Below are positions 33,618 to 41,271 of a DNA stretch of 64,000 bases, piece after piece (within the stretch, counting starts at the first letter, position 1; each line of letters begins with the position of its first letter). Origin of the DNA: a virus; IMG/VR virus record IMGVR_UViG_3300020183_000013, positions 1 to 64,000 of that record; one strand, 5' to 3'. Under the pieces are notes generated by a model. The model did not search any database. It had not been told where the DNA came from and worked only from the letters and a program-made list of their open reading frames with translations. Position numbers and translations under genes: made by a program.

Positions 33618-34850
33618 ATGACAGTAATTAGACCCAACAGTATCGCAGGTATCACAAGTCTAACGGCTCTTGGAACTGCTATTGACTTTTATAATGTAAA
33701 TGGAACGGGTATAGCATTTAATAATGTCAATCTGAATAACACCAGTGGTATTAGTACTTTTAATAGTATTAATGTAACATCCATTGTTGGTGTAAGTACT
33801 ATTGGTGTTACGACTGCTTATGTAACTAGTATTAATGATGGACCTATTTCTGGATCAAAAAACCGGATCATAAATGGAGATTTTGAAATTTGGCAAAGAG
33901 GAACTTCTGTTACTTTTCTTGATGGGTCAACTAACTTTTATCTAGCAGATCGTTGGTCTGGAACAGCAGAATACCAAAAAGCTCGCCATCAGAGAGTTTC
34001 TATTGCTGATACCTATTCTGGAATGGTCACTCGTTATGCTTTAAGAGCAAGTTCAAGCACAACAGCACAAGCAGCAAGCGGAACCAGAATTACTCTGGGG
34101 CAAAAAATTGAAAACGTGAATATGTATGACTTACGTGGAAAAACTGTTACGGCATCATTCTGGGTCAAGTTTAGTGCGGCAACAGTAAGTAGTAGCACCG
34201 CCACCGCATACGGAAACTGGAGTGCATATTTTGGGTTTCCAACTAGTGTTGATGCGACTTTTGCTACAACAAGTCCGATTACTGGTGTTGGAACTTTACA
34301 ACTTGCTAATGGTGCCTTACCAACTACTTGGACAAAATACAGTATAACTGCTACTGTGCCGTCAAATGCTGGAAATATTGACCTTCGTTTTCTGTTTGCT
34401 AATCTAGGTAATACCGCATCGGCAGATACAGTTTGGTATGATATCACACAAGTTCAGTTAGAAGAAGGTCCAGTAGCTTCTGTTTTTGAGCGGCGCAGCT
34501 TTGGGCAGGAGCTGGCGTTGTGTCAGAGGTATTACTACCGTTTGAAAGCTGGCTCAAGTTATGCCAACGCTGGGGTTGGTCGAGCCTATTCAACGACAAA
34601 CGGGCAATCAATCGTTTCACTTCCTGTATCAATGAGAGCGTTACCAGTAGGCGGTTACTCAGCCTTGGCGGACTGGAACGCTTCACAATCATCAGGAAAC
34701 ATCACAGCGTTGGCTCCAGTGTCTCAGTATTCACTTGATTACAAACAGATGACAATCGACATAACAGCGACGATGGTAAGTGGTCAAGCAGTTATCCTGA
34801 ACGCAAACAACACAACAAACGCTTGGATTGACTGGAGTGCGGAACTATGA
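33618..34850 (+). CDS. Tail fibre protein with jelly-roll domain and GC-rich 3' end
   Basis: A 410-residue protein with AAGGAG Shine-Dalgarno. It is co-linear with the 25582 product: VSTIGVTTAYVTSINDG, KNRIINGDFEIWQRGTSVTF, TVTASFWVKFSA, ITQVQLEEGPVASVFERRSF, ELALCQRYYYRL. From about 34486 the DNA becomes clearly richer in G and C, starting exactly in the conserved FERRSFG motif and running to the end and into the next gene. This suggests that the distal tip came from another phage by recombination at the conserved motif. Confidence 0.75.
   Translation: MTVIRPNSIAGITSLTALGTAIDFYNVNGTGIAFNNVNLNNTSGISTFNSINVTSIVGVSTIGVTTAYVTSINDGPISGSKNRIINGDFEIWQRGTSVTFLDGSTNFYLADRWSGTAEYQKARHQRVSIADTYSGMVTRYALRASSSTTAQAASGTRITLGQKIENVNMYDLRGKTVTASFWVKFSAATVSSSTATAYGNWSAYFGFPTSVDATFATTSPITGVGTLQLANGALPTTWTKYSITATVPSNAGNIDLRFLFANLGNTASADTVWYDITQVQLEEGPVASVFERRSFGQELALCQRYYYRLKAGSSYANAGVGRAYSTTNGQSIVSLPVSMRALPVGGYSALADWNASQSSGNITALAPVSQYSLDYKQMTIDITATMVSGQAVILNANNTTNAWIDWSAEL
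33783..33841 (+). repeat. 59-bp exact repeat, copy B (pairs with 25690-25748)
   Basis: Same relative position in the second jelly-roll fibre gene. Identity ends one codon into the variable domain. Confidence 0.9.
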
Positions 34851-35060
34851 CATACAAACTTTCACGGGACGGGTTTGGTCAGCAGTACGTTTTGAGTATT
34901 ACTGAGCAAGGCACAAAAGTCATCCCCTTCGACCCTGCCAACACCGACTATCAGGCATACCTGCGCTGGCTGGAAGACGGCAACAGCCCGCTCCCGGCGG
35001 ATGAACCAGACCCCATTCCCGAACCAGAACCTCTAACTGCTCAACAGAAACTAGAGGCAT
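34486..35060 (+). other. GC-rich mosaic block, likely horizontally acquired
   Basis: Base composition changes sharply at the FERRSFG codons and returns to normal near 35040-35060. The block covers the tip of one fibre gene and most of its accessory gene. Confidence 0.65.
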
Positions 35061-35107
35061 CAGGACTTACAGTACAAGAACTCAAAGATCTTCTTGGGTT
35101 ATCATAA
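34847..35107 (+). CDS. Small fibre-accessory protein, probably transferred with its GC-rich block
   Basis: An 86-residue protein overlapping the fibre gene by ATGA. MTYKLSRDGFGQQYVLSITE, then a conserved-looking core FDPANTDYQAYLRWLEDGN, an acidic-proline stretch DEPDPIPEPEP, and a C-terminal helix LEASGLTVQELKDLLGL. The first two thirds use many GC-ending codons (CTGCGCTGGCTGG), unlike neighbouring genes; the last ~60 bp return to the AT-rich style. Small proteins of this form sit next to fibre genes in many phages, possibly as assembly helpers. Confidence 0.7.
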   Translation: MTYKLSRDGFGQQYVLSITEQGTKVIPFDPANTDYQAYLRWLEDGNSPLPADEPDPIPEPEPLTAQQKLEASGLTVQELKDLLGLS

Positions 35108-35118
35108 ATACCTAAAAA
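35104..35118 (+). promoter_or_regulatory. Late promoter, extended form ATAAATACCTAAAAA
   Basis: Overlaps the TAA at 35105-35107; the box ends 15 bp before the ATG at 35125. Confidence 0.8.
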
Positions 35119-35124
35119 ACCACA

Positions 35125-36369
35125 ATGGGAATTCAGATAAACGGACAAACTGATACTATCTCTGCATCTGATGGTGGTTTGTCCATCAGTGGAATGGATT
35201 TATCAGGTGTTACGAGTATTAATGCCTCAGGTATTGGTACTTTTACTAATGGTCCTGTTCTTATAGGTTCTGCTACTTCTACTGGTACTGCATCTCAAAG
35301 ACTTCAGGTTACTGGTGGTGGATACTTTAGTGGTAATGTCGGCATAGGAATCACAAATCCATCCACTAAACTTGATGTTTTTGTAACAAGTGGAAATGCA
35401 ATTAGAGCAATTTCAAATCCAACTTATTCACCTTATCCACTGTCAATTGGAGTAATTGCAGGACTTTCTACAAATGCAGCATCTTCCAATGCTTCTCAAT
35501 TTGCAGCAGCTGGTATTGGTGTAACAAGTGGAGAAATAGGTGTTTATTCTTTTTATCCAACATTTGCAAACTTTCCATCAGATAGAGGTCCAAGAAGAGC
35601 AGTTGATTTAGTTGGTGGATTTGCAGGAGTTTGGGGAACTGAATACTTTGCGATTAATGTTGGTAGAGATGGTTTTTCTAATGATAGTGCTGTTTTAACT
35701 AATGAAAGATTAAGAGTTACTGGAAGTGGTAATCTTGGTATAGGAACCACAAATCCGAGTGTAGTTTTAGATATAGCAACTTCCAATGATGCTATTATAA
35801 AGGCAACCACGACAGGTTCTATTCAATCATCTATGGTTACTTTGATAGGTAAACAAGCAGGAGTAAGTAATGAATGGAGTATAGTATCAACAGGTAATGG
35901 TTTATCTGGTCCTCAACTTCGTTTCGTGAATGGTGGTTGGACCAGTTCTCCGTATATGCAAATAGATTCTTCCGGTAGAGTTTTGAAAGCATCTCAACCA
36001 TATTTTTATGCAAGAGGAGCAAATAGTAACTATACGCTTACAAATGGAGCAGATTTACCATTCAATGATGCTATAACGAATATTGGAAATCATTTCAACA
36101 CAACAAACTATAGATTTACTGCTCCAATCGCAGGAAGATATTTGATTACATGGTCTGTTTTCGTTAACATCGTGGCCGGTAGATGTGTTATTAAAGTAAA
36201 TGGGTTAAATTATAACAATCTTCAGATGGATTCTGGTGCTGCAATGTCACAATCTGCAATACTCTCATTAAGTGCTAATGACTATGTTACGGTTGGTGAT
36301 TGGCAAAGTTTTTCGGGTATGCAAGTTTATATGGGACACTGCCACTTTAGTGGTATTCTTCTATCATAA
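35125..36369 (+). CDS. Tail fibre protein with C1q-like C-terminal domain
   Basis: A 414-residue protein. The N-terminus has GIQINGQTDTIS, LQVTGGGYFSGNVGIGITNP. The middle is unique. The last ~110 residues look like a C1q/TNF jelly roll: FTAPIAGRYLITWSVFVNI, AILSLSANDYVTVGDW, HCHFSGILLS. C1q domains trimerise and bind surface ligands, so this is a plausible receptor-binding tip. No chaperone domain is visible. Confidence 0.7.
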   Translation: MGIQINGQTDTISASDGGLSISGMDLSGVTSINASGIGTFTNGPVLIGSATSTGTASQRLQVTGGGYFSGNVGIGITNPSTKLDVFVTSGNAIRAISNPTYSPYPLSIGVIAGLSTNAASSNASQFAAAGIGVTSGEIGVYSFYPTFANFPSDRGPRRAVDLVGGFAGVWGTEYFAINVGRDGFSNDSAVLTNERLRVTGSGNLGIGTTNPSVVLDIATSNDAIIKATTTGSIQSSMVTLIGKQAGVSNEWSIVSTGNGLSGPQLRFVNGGWTSSPYMQIDSSGRVLKASQPYFYARGANSNYTLTNGADLPFNDAITNIGNHFNTTNYRFTAPIAGRYLITWSVFVNIVAGRCVIKVNGLNYNNLQMDSGAAMSQSAILSLSANDYVTVGDWQSFSGMQVYMGHCHFSGILLS

Positions 36370-36383
36370 TAAATACTCAAAAA
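36369..36383 (+). promoter_or_regulatory. Late promoter, extended form ATAAATACTCAAAAA
   Basis: The box ends 15 bp before the ATG at 36390. Confidence 0.8.
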
Positions 36384-36389
36384 AGACTT

Positions 36390-36662
36390 ATGGATTATAC
36401 TATTACTTTAACCGAAGCAGAAAATAAAGCATTAGAATATGTTACTGCATCTCCACAAGAATGGATTGATAATGCAGCAACCAACAGAGCACGTATTGCT
36501 ATCGATGAAATCTGTGATATCTATGTTAAGCATAAACTAGATAACAATCTTCCTATCACAGTTACAAACAAACCAGATATGGTTCTAGCGGCTTTTGAAG
36601 AGGGATTAGTCACTACAGCAGTACAAAGAAATCAAGAAGCAGCATCTAATACTGTTTCATAA
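36390..36662 (+). CDS. Fibre-accessory protein, copy 1 (MDYTITLTEAE family)
   Basis: A 90-residue helical protein: TLTEAENKALEYVTASPQEW, NRARIAIDEICDIYVKHKLD. Near-identical in length and sequence to the 38093 product. Each follows a C1q-type fibre gene and has its own late promoter. Small proteins of this pattern lie beside fibre genes in many phages; an assembly or chaperone role is plausible but unproven. Confidence 0.75.
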   Translation: MDYTITLTEAENKALEYVTASPQEWIDNAATNRARIAIDEICDIYVKHKLDNNLPITVTNKPDMVLAAFEEGLVTTAVQRNQEAASNTVS

Positions 36663-36685
36663 ATACCTAAAAAACTATAATGGCA
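36629..36685 (+). repeat. 57-bp exact repeat, copy A (pairs with 38332-38388)
   Basis: Spans the last 11 codons of the accessory gene, its stop, the late promoter and the first two codons of the next fibre gene. Identical to the second copy. Confidence 0.9.
36659..36673 (+). promoter_or_regulatory. Late promoter, extended form ATAAATACCTAAAAA
   Basis: The box ends 15 bp before the ATG at 36680; it lies inside the 57-bp repeat. Confidence 0.8.
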
Positions 36686-38068
36686 TCTGAACTTAGAGTA
36701 AACAATATCAAGAACAGAAGTGGACTCGGAACAGTCACCTTTGCTGATGAAGGACTGGTTATTTCTGGCATCACAAGTTTAAGTTTAGGTGACACGAGTT
36801 TAATCGTTGGTTCTGCTACTTCTACAGGTACTGCAAGTCAGAGATTACAGGTAACTGGTGGTGCTTATGTGAGTGGTAGTATTGGTATAGGAACCACAGT
36901 ACCGGCACAGAAATTACACATTCAAGATGGTTCGGATGGACTAAGAATAAGTGCAACTGCTGTAGAACAAACTTCATCATCAGGACTTACATTAAATGGT
37001 TCTAATGCTTCTGGTTTTATTGCTTTTAGGGCAGCAGGTAATGAAAGAGCCCGTATAGATTCAAGTGGTAATGTCGGCATAGGCACCGATAATCCACTGG
37101 CAAAACTTCACATCCGTACTACATCCTATACAACTCCGTGTTTAGTTTTTCCAGATGCAACAAATCCAAGATATTCTGTTGGATTTGGAAATGCTAATAT
37201 ATTTGGTGTTGGACAAAGATTAGATTTTTATGCTGGTGATAGTGGTTCTAATACTTCTAATCTTAGCAGTGCTCATTTAAGAATGAGTTTGACTGCCGAT
37301 GGTAATCTGGGCATAGGAACCACAAATCCAAGTTCTTCTCTCCACGTTGCAGGTTCAAGAAACAATTATCCAACGCAACCAGGAGTTCATATTGGTGAAG
37401 GTGGGACAAATGATTTTGCTTTAGACATTTGCTGTCGCAACAGTAGTGCCAGTTCATACATCGACTTTACTCATCCAGGTCAAGACTATAAAGGTCGTGT
37501 TATAAAAACTATGGGAGGTGTTTTCTCTATTCAAAATACAGAAGCAACTCCAATGACTTTATATAATAATGGTGATAATAGAATAATCATTGATAGTTCT
37601 GGTAGGGTGACGATGCCTTATCAACCTGGTTTTTTCGCTTCTAGTGATAATGCTGGTGCTGCTAACCAACCAGCAACTGGTGATACTGCTATGCTTGGAA
37701 CTTTATTCAATATAACTTCTCAAACAGGTGGATTTAACACAGGAAATCATTACAACACTGGAACAGGCATCTTCACAGCACCAGTTGCTGGAAAATACTA
37801 TACATTTTTTAATATGAGATGGGAAACTGCAAACTTTGTTCAAAATAGTTACATTAGAATTTTTATATCAAAAAATAATACTCATACAGTGTTTATTCAC
37901 CAAATTAATGGTACTAATGAAGCTTGGTCTAATTATATGGCGATGTCTTGTTCTGGTATTATGGACCTTGCTGCTGGTGATACATTAAGACCAAAGGGAG
38001 GTCTGAATGGTGGAACTGCACAGGCCTGGTGGAGTGAATCATCTTGGGGCGCTTGGTTATTAGGATAA
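36680..38068 (+). CDS. Tail fibre protein with C1q-like C-terminal domain
   Basis: A 462-residue protein: LRVNNIKNRSGLGTVTF, LQVTGGAYVSGSIGIGTT, repeated ARIDSSGNVGIGT and DGNLGIGTTNP units. The last ~110 residues are C1q-like (GIFTAPVAGKYYTFFNMRWE, CSGIMDLAAGDTLRP, SSWGAWLLG). It is followed by the second copy of the 90-residue accessory gene, so 35125-36662 and 36680-38365 form a duplicated fibre-plus-accessory unit with diverged tips. Confidence 0.75.
   Translation: MASELRVNNIKNRSGLGTVTFADEGLVISGITSLSLGDTSLIVGSATSTGTASQRLQVTGGAYVSGSIGIGTTVPAQKLHIQDGSDGLRISATAVEQTSSSGLTLNGSNASGFIAFRAAGNERARIDSSGNVGIGTDNPLAKLHIRTTSYTTPCLVFPDATNPRYSVGFGNANIFGVGQRLDFYAGDSGSNTSNLSSAHLRMSLTADGNLGIGTTNPSSSLHVAGSRNNYPTQPGVHIGEGGTNDFALDICCRNSSASSYIDFTHPGQDYKGRVIKTMGGVFSIQNTEATPMTLYNNGDNRIIIDSSGRVTMPYQPGFFASSDNAGAANQPATGDTAMLGTLFNITSQTGGFNTGNHYNTGTGIFTAPVAGKYYTFFNMRWETANFVQNSYIRIFISKNNTHTVFIHQINGTNEAWSNYMAMSCSGIMDLAAGDTLRPKGGLNGGTAQAWWSESSWGAWLLG
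36854..36898 (+). repeat. 45-bp exact repeat, copy B (pairs with 28310-28354)
   Basis: Identical DNA in two otherwise different fibre genes, coding for TGGAYVSGSIGIGTT. Confidence 0.9.
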
Positions 38069-38082
38069 TAAATACTCAAAAA
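38068..38082 (+). promoter_or_regulatory. Late promoter, extended form ATAAATACTCAAAAA
   Basis: The box ends 19 bp before the ATG at 38093. Confidence 0.8.
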
Positions 38083-38092
38083 AGAACTTAAT

Positions 38093-38365
38093 ATGGATTA
38101 CACCGTTACTCTAACTGAAGCAGAAACCAAAGCAATGGAATATGTCGCTGCTGATCCACAAGATTGGATTGATAACGCAGCACACAACCGTGCTCGTATT
38201 GCAATTGATGAGATTTGTGACTTATATGTAAAGCATAAGTTAGATAATAATCAACCCATCACGGCAACCAACAAACCAGATATGGTTTTAGCTGCATATG
38301 AAGAGGGTCTAGTGAAAACAGTAGAAGAAAAAAATCAAGAAGCAGCATCTAATACTGTTTCATAA
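38093..38365 (+). CDS. Fibre-accessory protein, copy 2 (MDYTITLTEAE family)
   Basis: A 90-residue paralogue of 36390: MDYTVTLTEAETKAMEYVAA, NRARIAIDEICDLYVKHKLD, ending EAASNTVS like copy 1. Substitutions are spread through the centre, but the last 11 codons are identical in DNA, suggesting recent homogenisation at the 3' end. Confidence 0.75.
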   Translation: MDYTVTLTEAETKAMEYVAADPQDWIDNAAHNRARIAIDEICDLYVKHKLDNNQPITATNKPDMVLAAYEEGLVKTVEEKNQEAASNTVS

Positions 38366-38388
38366 ATACCTAAAAAACTATAATGGCA
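38332..38388 (+). repeat. 57-bp exact repeat, copy B (pairs with 36629-36685)
   Basis: Again covers accessory-gene end, late promoter and first codons of the following fibre gene. Confidence 0.9.
38362..38376 (+). promoter_or_regulatory. Late promoter, extended form ATAAATACCTAAAAA
   Basis: The box ends 15 bp before the ATG at 38383; inside the 57-bp repeat. Confidence 0.8.
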
Positions 38389-40005
38389 CTTAACTTTCCA
38401 GACGCACCTACTGTAAATGAAGTTTATACAGATAACACTTCTGGGTTTTCTTTCAAGTGGGATGGATATGTCTGGCAAAGTTTTACTCCACAATCAACAA
38501 AAGAAATTGTAATTCTTGATGATATTTCTGGTTCTTTTAATGATTCAACTGTAACATTCGCACTTACAGAATCCGGAATACCATTCTATCCTGCGAATGC
38601 ACAACAACTTAGAATTGTTCTTGGTGGTGTAGTTCAAGCGCCAATTACTGATTATACAATTTCATCATCAAATATTACTTTCACAACCGCACCAAGTTCT
38701 GGATTAACATTCTCCGGAGTTTCACTAGGCCCTGCTGTACCGATTGGAACTGCAATTGTTGCTGATGGTTCTATAACACCAATTAAGTTATCGACTGGAG
38801 GGCCTTCTTGGAATACCTCTGGAGATTTATATGTTTCCGGAATTTCAACAGTTACCAATGCTCTTGGTACTGTCAAGATTGGAACTGGAAACACAACGTT
38901 AATTGTAGAAGGAAACACAAGAGTTACTGGTATTCTTACAATTGGAACAAGTTCAGTTACTCTTAATGGAACAACTGATCAGGTTAATGTAGGTTCTGCT
39001 ACAACCATTCATACTAGTGGATTTAGAATCGGAAGTTCTGATTTACACTCAACTGGATTAAGTATTGTCAATTTAAATTCTTCTGGTATTGGTACTTTTA
39101 ATGATATTAACTTCACGGGAACTTTAAATCAAAACGGAAGTCCTTTTGTTGCATCTAGATGGACTGCAGGAACTGGTAATGATATCTACAGGTTAACTGG
39201 TAATATCGGCATAGGAACCACAAATCCACAAGCAAAACTTGATGTGAATGGAACTGCTAGAGCAAATAGATTTACAGTTCCTTATGGAACAGTTTTAACA
39301 ACATATAAAACTAATAATCCTTCTACCAATGTTGCAATTGAAGGATCACCCAATGATAGAGATTTTTGGATATTCAGAGATCCAGCAGACTCTAATTCGA
39401 ACTGGGGAATATATCATAGAAATATTGACTCATCTTTATCAGAGTCTGGTGAATATACTGTTCCAGCAAACAGTATTTCTTTTGTTGGTGGTGGAACTAA
39501 TAGTCCAGGTGTGACAATTGATCTTGCATATGGAGATTTACAAGTTAAGAGAAATATTAAAATAGGAAATGATAATATTATTCAATGGGTGGAAGTAACA
39601 CCAGGAGTAACAGAATGGTCTTTTACTGGTGGTGTAACTTCACAAGCAATTACACTAAATCCATCCACCATACCCTCAACTGCTCGTTATGTTCTTGCTG
39701 ATGTTTTTGCAACTGCTAATTCCAGCGATCACCAGAATTTTGTTTTGGGTAGAAACGTTTTAACAAATCAAACAAACTGGGTTGGATCAAGGGGACAGCA
39801 ACCATCAGGACAATTTGGAACACTAACTCGTCAGGCAATTACTCTTACTTATAATGGTGAAACAGATGGATACAGCCCATTCTTTGGTGTATGGTATTCC
39901 AGTCAACACATACCAACCAGTGGAAGGACAATTTATTTTAATAACTTTGGAAACTCTGGGAGTAATGGGTGGCTTTATGTTCTTGTAAAAGCATATTCTC
40001 TATAA
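38383..40005 (+). CDS. Tail fibre protein
   Basis: A 540-residue protein. The N-terminus ALNFPDAPTVNEVYTDNTSG and FSFKWDGYVWQSF is a fibre-base pattern common in cyanophages. Then follow a beta unit (LRIVLGGVVQAPITDYTI), a block FRIGSSDLHSTGLSIVNLNS shared with the 40079 gene, and NIGIGTTNPQAKLDVNGTAR. The last ~150 residues (WVEVTPGVTEWSFTGGVTSQ to GWLYVLVKAYSL) form a distinct beta-rich tip. No chaperone domain is seen. Confidence 0.7.
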   Translation: MALNFPDAPTVNEVYTDNTSGFSFKWDGYVWQSFTPQSTKEIVILDDISGSFNDSTVTFALTESGIPFYPANAQQLRIVLGGVVQAPITDYTISSSNITFTTAPSSGLTFSGVSLGPAVPIGTAIVADGSITPIKLSTGGPSWNTSGDLYVSGISTVTNALGTVKIGTGNTTLIVEGNTRVTGILTIGTSSVTLNGTTDQVNVGSATTIHTSGFRIGSSDLHSTGLSIVNLNSSGIGTFNDINFTGTLNQNGSPFVASRWTAGTGNDIYRLTGNIGIGTTNPQAKLDVNGTARANRFTVPYGTVLTTYKTNNPSTNVAIEGSPNDRDFWIFRDPADSNSNWGIYHRNIDSSLSESGEYTVPANSISFVGGGTNSPGVTIDLAYGDLQVKRNIKIGNDNIIQWVEVTPGVTEWSFTGGVTSQAITLNPSTIPSTARYVLADVFATANSSDHQNFVLGRNVLTNQTNWVGSRGQQPSGQFGTLTRQAITLTYNGETDGYSPFFGVWYSSQHIPTSGRTIYFNNFGNSGSNGWLYVLVKAYSL

Positions 40006-40019
40006 TAAATACTCAAAAA
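40005..40019 (+). promoter_or_regulatory. Late promoter, extended form ATAAATACTCAAAAA
   Basis: The box ends 16 bp before a stranded ATG at 40027, the same geometry as intact cassettes. Confidence 0.75.
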
Positions 40020-40026
40020 GATTATA

Positions 40027-40086
40027 ATGAAGGTGGTATCCAAACTAGAATTAACTCATAAATACCTAAAAAACCATAATGTCTAG
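40027..40086 (+). pseudogene. Ghost cassette: 19-codon frame between two late promoters
   Basis: A start codon placed at the usual distance from a late promoter opens only 19 codons (MKVVSKLELTHKYLKNHNV), running through the next late promoter into the following gene. Probably the scar of a deleted accessory or fibre gene. Confidence 0.4.
40058..40072 (+). promoter_or_regulatory. Late promoter, extended form ATAAATACCTAAAAA
   Basis: The box ends 15 bp before the ATG at 40079. Confidence 0.8.
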
Positions 40087-40525
40087 AACAAAAGTACAAC
40101 TTGTCGGTGATGCTCAAGGTGGAGCAAACTTTGCTGGTATTGTAACTGCGACATCAGCAAATGTTGGTTCTGGAATTACTCTAAGTGGAACTCAGATTAA
40201 TGTAGGTTCAGCAACGACCATTCATAGTAATGGTTTTAGAATCGGAAGTTCAGACTTGCATTCTTCTGGGGTTACGTTACAAAATGCCAATATTCTTGGT
40301 GTAGTTACCGCAACATCAATTCGACTAAATGGTCAAACTTTATTCAATGGTGTTGGTATTGGAACATTTGGAGTAACAGTAGGAACTGGTGTAACTTTTA
40401 TTGATTTGAGAGGTGCAGGTATTTCCACAGTAACAGTATCATCAGGTATCGCTACAATAAATGTAACTGGTGGCGGCGGAGGAGGAGGAGGAGGATTTAG
40501 TCCAATAAACTTCATCCTTTCATAA
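40079..40525 (+). CDS. Short, possibly truncated fibre protein
   Basis: A 148-residue protein: ANVGSGITLSGTQINVGSAT, FRIGSSDLHSSGVTLQNANI (shared with 38383), GVTFIDLRGAGISTVTVSSG (shared with 29987), then a nine-Gly run and FSPINFILS. It looks like the proximal part of a fibre that has lost its tip. Confidence 0.6.
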   Translation: MSRTKVQLVGDAQGGANFAGIVTATSANVGSGITLSGTQINVGSATTIHSNGFRIGSSDLHSSGVTLQNANILGVVTATSIRLNGQTLFNGVGIGTFGVTVGTGVTFIDLRGAGISTVTVSSGIATINVTGGGGGGGGGFSPINFILS

Positions 40526-40530
40526 AATTA

Positions 40531-40544
40531 ATAAATACTTAAAA
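40531..40544 (+). promoter_or_regulatory. Late promoter ATAAATACTTAAAA
   Basis: The box ends 21 bp before the ATG at 40558. Confidence 0.75.
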
Positions 40545-40557
40545 CACCAGAAGTAAA

Positions 40558-40893
40558 ATGGCTGTCGCTGAAATTACCAATATAATTATTGAAAAGGGCA
40601 CAGATTTTGAGGTGACTTTCAATCTTTTTGAATCAGACAGTTCTGCTGCTGTTTTGAGTCAACTTGGAACGACTTATGCATCAATTCGTAAGCATCCAAC
40701 AGCAACTAGTTCCGTAGAGTTTTCAAAAACAATCACTGCAGGAACAGGAACAATTAAATTAACCTTAACCGCCGAACAAACTGCAACTTTAAAAGCGGGA
40801 AGAAATTACTTTGATGTTGTATTAACGGTTGCAACTAAGAAGACAAAAGTCATTAAAGGAACAGCAATGGTAGAGGAGAGTGTTTCTGTATGA
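40558..40893 (+). CDS. Small beta-sandwich virion protein
   Basis: A 111-residue protein: ITNIIIEKGTDFEVTFNLFE, ATLKAGRNYFDVVLTVATKK. A single Ig-like or baseplate-adapter-type domain is likely. It overlaps the next gene by ATGA; the two and the following large fibre gene probably form a fibre-attachment set. Confidence 0.65.
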   Translation: MAVAEITNIIIEKGTDFEVTFNLFESDSSAAVLSQLGTTYASIRKHPTATSSVEFSKTITAGTGTIKLTLTAEQTATLKAGRNYFDVVLTVATKKTKVIKGTAMVEESVSV

Positions 40894-41228
40894 CATATAA
40901 AGTAACACTGTCTTCAGGAAATAATTTTTCAGCAAAAATTTCTCAACCCCTTAACCGAAAAGCAAATCTCTCATACAAACTTGAGATTACTCCAATGAAC
41001 CTAGACGAACTTACAGACGTAGAAATCAGTGGAGCGAATGATAAGTATGTCTTAATGTACGATGCATCATCTGGAAAATGGAAAGATGTCAATCCAGATG
41101 TAGTTCTGAATGCCGCAGCTGCAACTGAAACAACACAACCAGGACTTGTTGGTTACGCAACAGCATTCCTAGATCGTGTCGATATCGATCTCGATGACCG
41201 CATTGATCTTGATGCAGGCAGTTTTTAA
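40890..41228 (+). CDS. Small virion protein ending in a DAGSF tail
   Basis: A 112-residue protein: VTLSSGNNFSAKISQPLNRK, LDELTDVEISGANDKYVLMY, then IDLDDRIDLDAGSF. The last residues resemble the end of the next gene product (ITIDAGTF), hinting at a shared terminal docking or processing signal. Translation is coupled to 40558. Confidence 0.65.
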   Translation: MTYKVTLSSGNNFSAKISQPLNRKANLSYKLEITPMNLDELTDVEISGANDKYVLMYDASSGKWKDVNPDVVLNAAAATETTQPGLVGYATAFLDRVDIDLDDRIDLDAGSF

Positions 41229-41233
41229 GTTTT

Positions 41234-41240
41234 CTAAATA
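41234..41240 (+). promoter_or_regulatory. Late promoter CTAAATA
   Basis: 31 bp upstream of the ATG at 41272, which also has a GAGAAAGGG Shine-Dalgarno-like stretch. Confidence 0.7.
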
Positions 41241-41271
41241 ATACTAAGGGAAAAACTAGTGGAGAAAGGGA

